Positions 56,597-64,000 of a DNA stretch of 64,000 nucleotides are shown piece after piece. Numbering within the stretch: position 1 is the stretch's first letter; each line of letters starts with the position of its first letter. The DNA is taken from positions 9,978,068 through 10,042,067 of the forward strand of contig OZ038472.1 of the NCBI GenBank assembly GCA_964036295.1, written 5' to 3'. The notes beneath the pieces were generated by a model. It was not told the DNA's origin, ran no database searches, and was given only the letters and a program-made list of their open reading frames with translations. The DNA comes from Plumapathes pennacea (taxonomy: Eukaryota; Cnidaria; Anthozoa; Antipatharia; Myriopathidae). The position numbers and the translations under genes are program-made.

Positions 56597-58100
56597 ACAG
56601 CTGGTATTTACATCACTTCCAGAGATTATTAAGCAAAGAAAGAAGCATAGAATATAAACTGACCTGGCGTACTTTCCGTCCTGCAAAATCGAGCACGGAG
56701 TCGCTTCTTCGTCAGAAAAACAACTGAATTTGCCGCAACATAACTAATTTTCCGTTCCACAAAATGTCAGATCACACATCACAGTTCGGTTATCAGGCCA
56801 TAGTGTTTCCAGCCAGATCAATATTTCTGAGAGCAGTTCAAGAATCCCGGTCAATCTCGAGACGATATCTTGTCGGCATTCAACACGGCAGCCCACTTGG
56901 ATTTGCCTCATCGTGCACTAATTCCAGTCCAAGATCTACCACGACTTACAACAACAGTCAGTGATTACCTCTATTAAGAAACAATTTGTATGGGAACTGA
57001 ACCACTACTGCTCACAAGAAGAAGTCCTCTTCATACTTCACAAGCGAGGAGAAGTGGCTGTTTGTTGATTTATCGCACTCGGCACTGAACATGTTGACAC
57101 GTCTCGTTTGTCCAAATTGTTCTGTTTAAGATAACATTATGTGGTGTAGTTGTCGAAGTGATCTCCCCGCAAAGCTTGTTCAAAAGTACCTCTTCCAGCT
57201 TCAGTGTTTCTCGGCTCAAAAATCTAGAAGTACTAAAAGTACTGCAAGTACAAAATTCGCGCTTGCTTACACTGCACACGGCACTAAACTTGATTGACAT
57301 ATTGCGCGCGGAAAACATGTCACTTTGGTCACACAACGTACCGCGATTTAAAAATAATTTACATCTTTTACTAAGGTAGTTGTATAATAAACAACTTATT
57401 AAACATTTGAGCTTGTAGTACGATGTATATTTTTACTCGTCGTTGTAGTGGTTCAGTTCCCTGTCAATTCTCGAAACGATTTATCTTGTCGGCATTCAAC
57501 ACGGCAGCCGTTGGATTTGCCTCAACGCGTAATAATTCGAGTCCAAGATATACCACGACTTACAACAACAGGCAATGATAACCTCTATCGAAAAAGTCAC
57601 CCTGTGCAGAGCTGGTACTTACATCACTTCCAGAGATTATTAAGCAAAGAAAGAACTAAAACAAATGTCAGACCACACATCACATTTCGGTTATCAGGCC
57701 ATAGTGTTCTCAGCCAGATCAATATTTCTGAAAGCAGTTTAAGGAGAAGGCGAGAACCGGATGTTTGTTGATTCATGGCACTCGACGAAAATAAAAATGT
57801 TGACATGTCAAGTCTGTCCAATTTGTTCTCTCCTCTCTCTCTCTCTCTCCCCAGTCTATTAGGACGAGAGAAAAAATAGCAGAAAAATAAGCCTGATACT
57901 CAGGTTAACGTTCGGCATGCAATTTGTTCTGTTTAAGACGACATTATGTGATGTAGTTATCTATCTCCCCGCAAACTTTGTTTAAAAGTACCTCTTCCAG
58001 CTTCGATGTTTCTCGGCGCAGGAAACAACGACTAGACGTACTGCAAGTACAGAAATCCGCGCGGGGAGATCTGCTTGTCTGGATCAGTACCCAGCAGACG
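56597..58100. repeat. Diverged, rearranged ~0.7-kb duplication
   Basis: Blocks shared by the two halves: TTACATCACTTCCAGAGATT (56608 and 57617), CGGTTATCAGGCCATAGTGT (56785 and 57687), CTTGTCGGCATTCAACACGG (56870 and 57484), AAAAGTACCTCTTCCAGCTT (57181 and 57984). The order of blocks differs between halves, so inversions or deletions followed the duplication. The minus-strand frames in the last block stay partly alike (KLEEVLLNKxCGEI), but no gene is recognised. A (CT)n run lies at 57830-57853. Confidence 0.75.
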
Positions 58101-58756
58101 GAAACATGCAATTTAGTAACTATCTTCCATGAAGACATATTTCTTTTTGTAATTCCCTTATGTTAGGGGAGGAGTGGCATCAACACCTCAGGCTTAGTGA
58201 TTATCTTCCATTAACACACTAATCTCCTGGCACCATGAAATAGATAATAGATTTTACCTTCTTGATCTTGCCACGTACGTATGCACTTATAGCTCGGCGT
58301 TTGTACCAAAGTACTAATTGGTGACCACAACTGCTCGATTTTGCAAACACCTGAGGAAAATATATATTTTATTCACGCGATTGACTGAGTTTAGCTTGAA
58401 TTTTTGAATTACAAGCCAAAAAGGTGCCGGTTTTTGGTACAGCGAAACAATTCACGCGGTAAATTCATCTTGCACGAGCGCCTTCTTCTTCTGATAAGCG
58501 ATTTCCAACTCAAAATAGCAGAATTCTATTTGCTTTAAGCGTTGTACCAATAACATACGATCACATATTCAAACCTCTTGATTCAAGCAAAGAAAATATT
58601 CAAGAAACTACAATATTTCGTATCTCAACAGTCGGCACAGAAAATTGCGTAAATCAAAAACTTTATCAATTTCTCAACGGAAAGATAAGTTCCTTCACTC
58701 AAGTCTTCATAGATGTTGAAATGAAAAGTTGTTCACACTTTAAAATGCGATACTTA

Positions 58757-58779
58757 GTAATAATAATAATAATATTAAT

Positions 58780-58826
<47 letters not shown>
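58757..58826. repeat. (TAA)n microsatellite
   Basis: About 22 TAA/AAT units with two interruptions (ATTAATATT). Confidence 0.92.
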
Positions 58827-58827
<1 letters not shown>

Positions 58828-59559
58828 GATTTATTGACAGTGTTTCCACGAGGTGGCTCTTCACCTGTCAACTATTCTAAAACTAAGCTAATTATACAAA
58901 AAGTGAAGACCTAAACAATGATCTACCTGAAACAAAATAAATAGTTTCAGCAGTTTGAAATAACTCCGCTTGCACCCGCGTGACAAATAATCTGTCCACT
59001 CGGCAACAGTTCAATGAGACGGTTTTAATCACTCTTTGATTGAAGTTTGCTGTTCCTTTCACGTTGCTTTAAGTGTTAAGCACGCAGTGCAAGATGTGAA
59101 CGGTGCTTCGCAAGTTCGAAACCAGGACTCCCAGAAGACCCCACTGTCCGGCAGCGCGTGGGGTATGTCTCGTTCGTATTCATGCTGATGTGTCATGTGC
59201 CAGGTGCGCTCCACTGTCTGAAAAATACGAACGATTATGGAACCATTACTGCAGGCTCGTGTGGTGTAATATTGAGTCAGTTTCGTCTCATTAATATAAA
59301 GACGAAAAGTTGTCGTTCCTCCGTGATATAGTACCTTGAATTGTAAGAAAGAATCTTTCCTGGGAAAGTATTATCTTTGCTTGATACCGCAGTTGTTCTT
59401 GTGACGCTTGCTGGTTGATTTGCTGCTGTTCTTCTTGTTACACGATAGTATTTTGACTGAGCCGCTTTAGCTCTTAAGCACGACTCCTGTATAAATAAAT
59501 AGCGGATTGTTTTATTGTTGTCACTTCGCAACGGACTCCCAGAAGAACCCGCGGTTCGG

Positions 59560-59825
59560 GAGGTCGCCCCGAGAATGACATTGAAAAATTGAGACAGTAT
59601 TCAAATTAGTACTCGAGTGGTGGGTAGCCTGAAAATACAGCTGACTCCCGTCGGGCGACGGGAGACGGCTGTATTCGCAGGCTAGAGCGTGTAGAAAACA
59701 CGAGATTCTGTTCCGAGGTTCTACCTAGCAAGCCCCGCTGCTGCTGCGCGGGGAGGTCGCCCTGTGAACGACATTCAAAAACGATATAGTGTGTGTTCCG
59801 ACTAGTACCCGCAGGACGTGGGAAT
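59560..59825. repeat. Two diverged GAGGTCGCCC repeats around a GC-rich hairpin
   Basis: GAGGTCGCCCCGAGAATGAC (59560) and GAGGTCGCCCTGTGAACGAC (59753) start similar ~65-bp stretches that end in TAGTACYCG. Between them, 59631-59686 folds into a hairpin: TAGCCTG outer stem, then ATACAGC / GCTGTAT, then CTCCCGTCGGGCGACGGGAG. Confidence 0.75.
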
Positions 59826-60849
59826 AATTTCAGCCCAACAAGCTAACGCGGTGTTCTTGCAGCAAAACAGAATTTAACATTCAGACGAAAATGACTTCTG
59901 CGGCCAAGGAGATGAAAAAAAAATCCATTCGCATATTCTGGAGAAAGCCAAACCCCAGTATGTTCACACGCTTACCAATCGCGACTGGCAACGACGAAAG
60001 CTCACGATCAGCTTTCTTTATGGTGTGTTGTTCAGATATCATACTGTAGTTTGCGAGTAATTTATGTCCTAAAATAGAAAATATACAACGCGCGCTCTGA
60101 TTGGTTTCTAACCGTGTTTGCATTAGCTATATAACATGGAAAGTTTCGTAGACTCGTTTATTCGTGATGTGCAACTAAACGATTTACGATAAAGTAAGAA
60201 AACTTTATTTTTTACTCATCTTGAAAAGGAGATCTTGAGGTTAGCCTTATAAGAAACCTATGAATAATAACGTATCTAAAATTACTTCACTCATTTAAAT
60301 CTAATTCTAAATTGAAAAAGTATCTGAGAAACTAGCTTTAAATGAGATGGTGTATAGAATAAAATCACTATAAAAAGTGTTATATCGGTCAGAGATTGCG
60401 CAGTGGGACAAATATTTGGACTGCTCGAATTTAATGAAGTTCCCGATATTTCACTTCACTTGAGTTTACGGGGAAAACAAGAAATTATAAGCCTTTAGCA
60501 AAGAGAGAAATGGCAACGGTGGTTGTGGCAAAAGGAATGATTGATTGATATTTAGCGGTCGGCAGACACAGTTTGATAACACTCGAGTTTCTTTTGAAAC
60601 AACAGCGGAAAGGATAAGTTCATTGAATTGTTAAACTGGGCAACAAGCAACAATGAACATTAAAAACAGGGAACGATAATTTACAAAGCATTTGTACAAT
60701 CAGTTGTGATCTAGCTTGCTCGTGACCCACTAAATACAATTCATTGGGAATGCGTCACACCACAAACGCAAATAAATACAGTAAGTATTGGTTTATCAAA
60801 ACACAGTCCCCCATTCAGGAATTTATGTTTAAAATATGCGTATAGTAAT

Positions 60850-61090
60850 TTACAAGGTACAGGTGCGGGCTGCTCAAAATTTCGCACGAAAATCCGCCGA
60901 CAAGAGCGAAGTTTCGATGTCCTCAACGAAATTTCGCCGACAAGAGCGAAATTTCGTTCGAAACTTCGAACGTGTGAAAACAATAGCGGTGCGAAAATTT
61001 GCCGAAATTTTGTTTCTTTCGAAATTTCATTTTTGTTTTTGCAATTTTTCGAGAATTTTCGTCGAATTTCGCTCTCATAACTTTTGCACA
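60850..61090. repeat. Cluster of CGAAATTTCG / GCGAAATTTC motifs
   Basis: CCGACAAGAGCGAARTTTCG occurs twice at 60897-60950. AAATTTCG and its complement recur to about 61075 (TCGAATTTCGCTCTCATAAC), giving many possible pairings. Probably a decayed palindromic element. Confidence 0.55.
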
Positions 61091-61689
61091 GTAGTGTACG
61101 TGATATCTGTGTTCAACTCAGTCCGGAAAAAGAAGCAACCTGATTTCTCAAAAGGTCTTGTAAAAGACCAACTACTTGCACAATACCAAAATTAGTTTCT
61201 GGACGAGACGTCGGGCAAGTCAAGCAGAAAGTAATCATAGCAAAGTAGCTTCCCAAACGAATGCCAGAAAGTCTACATTTAGTGCAGTTTATATCGATCA
61301 CTAGCATCACTTCAACTCTGTTCTGGATACTACGGAAGCTAAATGATTTATTTGGCCTTAATAAAGTTTCGGATTTTAAGTTCATTTACCAAATCTCGGT
61401 GGAAACATGTATAATACCTACCTTCACCTCCAAATCACGGTGCTTGCCATGATAACTTAATAAAAGGTTTCAGGTTACAAAAGCAACCTTTGGCGTTTTA
61501 ACCAAAATGACACAGAAACCGGTTATTTTGAGCATGAAGTGTTATCATTTCTTCTAGTAAACCCAAGTAAAGGATTGTCGCTTTTGAATGTAGGTTTACA
61601 TCAACCTTAACTGAATTAGAGGCACAAAACCGTACAATTGCTTGTGCGCATGCGCAAAGCTTAAGAATGCAAACTGAATTTTCATGTTT

Positions 61690-61910
61690 TCCTCTGAGTT
61701 ACGAATCAGCACACGGTGAGTGACAATCACATTGATGACGTGATTTGCAATGTGTACTCGCGAGCAACTGTTGTCTAAAGTTGGCTCCGTGGAGCGTCTG
61801 TGCATGGATGCAACTGATCACGGATAAGTCGGACTTTGAGGAACGACTTTTGGCTTGCGTTGTTGAGTCAGCGTCGAAAGCTTTGAAAGTAGCCGTAAAG
61901 AAAGCGGAAA
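61690..61910. repeat. Dispersed repeat B, third copy
   Basis: GTTACGAATCAGCACACGGT, GATGACGTGATTTGCAATGT and GGAACGACTTTTGGCTTGCG align with 50720-51010 and 23630-23960. Confidence 0.7.
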
Positions 61911-62229
61911 ACAAAACTTGATGGAATACATCCTGTACATAATATCCGGGTTATCTCATTACTGTAGCTGTTTGTTAAGCTTTGTGCCAAAATTATATCG
62001 GTTTTTTGTCCCGAAAGAAACAAAAATTATCTATTCCCGGTCGCAAAAAGGAATTCCATTGCGCTTGTAGTGATCAGTTTTGAATATCTGTTAGCCTCGC
62101 TACGGAACAGTGTCGCAATATCTCTCGCGCCGCTAAATTGGTGTTGAGTAAATTTTGTGTGGCGACACAGAAGAGCTCTTTGGCACACCACTTATCTTAT
62201 AGAAAATACATTGAACTAACTTATTTGTG

Positions 62230-62345
62230 AGTATCGACACCTAGTATTGAGTTTCTTGGCTTTGAGGCCTACAAGCTGAACTACAATCCACATTTGTGCA
62301 ATATCCGCTGACTCAAAAAACATATTTCCGCGGTATCATCCGCCC
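62230..62345. repeat. Family C MITE fragment, inverted
   Basis: AGTATTGAGTTTCTTGGCTT and CATATTTCCGCGGTATCATC are reverse-oriented parts of the family at 46733-47065. It lies directly beyond the glycosyltransferase stop codon. Confidence 0.65.
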
Positions 62346-62369
62346 ACTCAGTGCACGTGCAAATAACTT

Positions 62370-64000
62370 TTACGATCTATCCCACATGCCTCTTTTTGGG
62401 TGATAAAAGTGGTAGAAACCGGGAATTTTGAGTCGCTCAGATTCCAGTCCAACGCGAAGCATGCGATCGAGCAAGTCCCAGTCCTCGCCTCCCCAGTGCG
62501 TCGTAAATCCATCGATATTCATTCCTGAAAGACAATATTATAACGAACAAATTTATTGTGCGGGCCTTGACCAATTTTGAGAGGTATAGGATGTCGGTAA
62601 ATGCTTGCTGACTTTAACCCTTTTACTTTGAGAGTGATCAACTTCAATGTTCTCTTTTAGTCATGTTTCACCATGGATCTATCATGCAGTATGAAGAATT
62701 TGCCACTTGATAATTTTCTCAAACAAAGCTGGTTTGACAATTAATTCTCACTACATCACCCGTACATACTGATTTGTGTTTTGAGCTTTGGTACGAAACG
62801 GCTTAATACAAACATTAAACAGGAGCTACCTTTAAAACGTTCCCAATCCGACTTGTAAACAGCCACCAATCCACTTCCATACATTTCCCAGTATCCTTTG
62901 GGCTCGACCGGCGAGCTTCCTGGGCTCAAACGTGCAACAATCGGCAAGAAAACGGTCTTATTCTCAATAGTGTGCTGAAAACGGAAAATTATGAATAAAT
63001 TTCCTGTCTCAAGACTTGTGAATTAAAGAAGTTCTGACACCCAGGACTCCAACCCCTAAATGGCTTGTTATGTTTGTAACTATGTGAAAGGATAGAGTTA
63101 AACTGACAGAAACCAGAAAACGTTTTAAACCAAAGTATTTACATATAATCGCAGTGATTATCGATTTATCGCACTCCGGCTCTGGCTTGCGCAACAATGT
63201 CCGCTTGCAAGTGAATAACAGCGATCCACATCAATTAATTATTAATGCCTTGTCATCTGTCATGGTGACTGACCAATCACAAAGCTTTCCCGAACTGGGT
63301 CATCTCCCTTGGGCATTTATCGCACCTCGGCTCTGGCTTGCGCAACGAAATATTTTCCCTATGGTCGCTGGCATTTATAGCACGAACGCCCGCTACCAGT
63401 ATCGGGTAATTTGGCGAATAGAGAAATTTTCTCTAGGCCAAGACCCTGCGGGGGCAAAAACTGTCCGAAAATATCGTTAATGTTGGATAATTTGAAAACA
63501 TTAGAAGTAGTACTCTGGTTACTAGCACGAGATTTTGAGTAGACAATACACTTATTTATGTTATAATAACCTCTTCATGAGTTGCAGTCTGAGTAGCGGC
63601 GTATTAGGGAAGGGATAGAAGGGGTGGGGAAAGTGGAAAGGGTGTCTTCCCACACCATCCCCATTCCCTTTTGCGCCGCTACGCAGCCTACGCGAGTTTA
63701 AGTGCGTCCAACGCGGCCTGTGTTTTGGAAGGAATGTGATTACTAGTGCACTTCTTACCTTTCTTATACAATCCAAAAGAGTTATGGGTACAGTAATGTG
63801 CAAATCCATCAAAAATATAATGCTCTCAGGGTCACTAACTGACTTCACAGCATGCTGTATAGCGGCAGTCTTGTGAAACGGCCCCGACATCTTTAGCAGA
63901 GTGCATCTCAGAGCAAGAGAGCTGTTTTTCAGGATTTCATTGATGTCTTCGTCGGTGCTATTGAAGTCAACGACAACCAGGTGAAAGTTTTCGTCCCTGG
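62370..64000 (-). CDS. B4GALNT3: Beta-1,4-N-acetylgalactosaminyltransferase, B4GALNT3/4 type (3' part)
   Basis: Three exons on the minus strand: 64000-63759 (runs off the window), 62974-62830, 62524-62370. Introns are GT-AG and the stop is TAA at 62370-62372. The product is the catalytic C-terminus of a type II Golgi enzyme that adds GalNAc in beta-1,4 linkage to GlcNAc (LacdiNAc) in animals. Motifs in order: [40 protein letters not shown] (donor/metal site, DxH in place of DxD); [39 protein letters not shown] (the acceptor/catalytic WGGEDWD loop); and [12 protein letters not shown] just before the stop. The N-terminal anchor and stem would lie outside. It could also be called a chondroitin-GalNAc-transferase-like protein, but the [11 protein letters not shown] and HPKRGMW pattern favours B4GALNT3/4. 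Its convergent neighbour is STKLD1. Confidence 0.9.
62613..62806. repeat. Family A MITE in a glycosyltransferase intron
   Basis: TTAACCCTTTTACTTTGAGA at the left. The interior TGATCAACTTCAATGTTCTC and ATTCTCACTACATCACCCGT match the family; the right end is degenerate. Confidence 0.75.
62975..63758. other. Glycosyltransferase intron with a repeated 31-bp phrase
   Basis: TTTATCGCACTCCGGCTCTG GCTTGCGCAAC occurs at about 63163-63194 and again, with one change, at 63318-63348. Nothing else is recognised; the plus-strand frame at 63154-63480 spans both and has no motif. Confidence 0.55.

Larger units (their letters stand above)
54039..62369. other. 8.3-kb spacer between STKLD1 and the glycosyltransferase
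   Basis: The two genes converge here. Nothing with splice-consistent coding signal was recognised; frames of 60-130 codons on both strands overlap repeats or lack any motif. Listed separately are a MITE, a TIR element, short tandem repeats, a duplicated segment, hairpins and microsatellites. The stretches 58150-58750, 59830-60830 and 61100-61640 look unique but anonymous. Confidence 0.5.

Noticed and set aside
56429-56686. 85-codon minus-strand frame with a signal-peptide-like start
   Set aside because: The hydrophobic start is suggestive, but the frame runs into the TAGTAACGTACAAATA array and its upstream block is part of a duplicated repeat with a different frame in the other copy.
56703-56718. 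TTCGTCAG (complement CUGACGAA) as another hammerhead core
   Set aside because: No GAAA follows at a fitting distance and no stem II can form.
60850-61090. Possible exon in the CGAAATTTCG-rich region (119-codon frame)
   Set aside because: The frame is produced by the repeated motif and has no splice or protein support.

Overview
The window is eukaryotic nuclear DNA, most likely from an anthozoan cnidarian and probably a stony coral; the organism is inferred. Genes are split into many short exons with GT-AG introns, the background is AT-rich, and introns and spacers are full of short inverted-repeat elements. Nothing looks bacterial, and almost no open frame longer than 100 codons is a gene by itself.

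Four protein genes can be assembled from spliced exons. (1) 3613-13812 (+) is a stomatin-family SPFH gene whose first coding exon was not found and which has a 9-base in-frame deletion. (2) 18780-26351 (+) is a complete tandem paralogue of 8 exons and 281 codons. (3) 28766-54038 (+) is a 29-exon gene of 661 codons with a protein kinase domain followed by ARM/HEAT-like helices, matching STKLD1; its catalytic motifs are intact. (4) 62370-64000 (-) is the 3' end of a beta-1,4-N-acetylgalactosaminyltransferase of the B4GALNT3/4 type; its 5' part lies beyond the window.

Mobile DNA fills most of the rest. Intron 5 of the first stomatin gene (counting the exons found) carries a 2.85-kb pogo/Tigger-like transposon with TA target duplications (8478-11331). 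Its transposase is broken but still ends in a PCNA-binding (PIP-box) motif, and a divergent second open frame resembles a HIRAN domain. The same intron holds a 614-bp palindrome and an older repeat split by the pogo insertion. STKLD1 introns hold a Ty3/Gypsy pol remnant with internal duplications, a pogo-derived MITE, about ten other MITEs, and the 3' end of an unidentified element present twice in opposite orientations.

The most striking element is in the last STKLD1 intron, on the minus strand: two tandem ~255-bp units (53111-53624), each with a type I hammerhead ribozyme core. This is the layout of a metazoan retrozyme, and the two cuts would release a 259-nt RNA. Two weaker hammerhead-like motifs lie at 33350-33400 (+) and 34178-34207 (-).

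The spacer 54039-62369 has no recognisable gene; it holds MITEs, a TIR element, microsatellites and a diverged duplicated segment. No tRNA, rRNA, CRISPR array or virus was seen.
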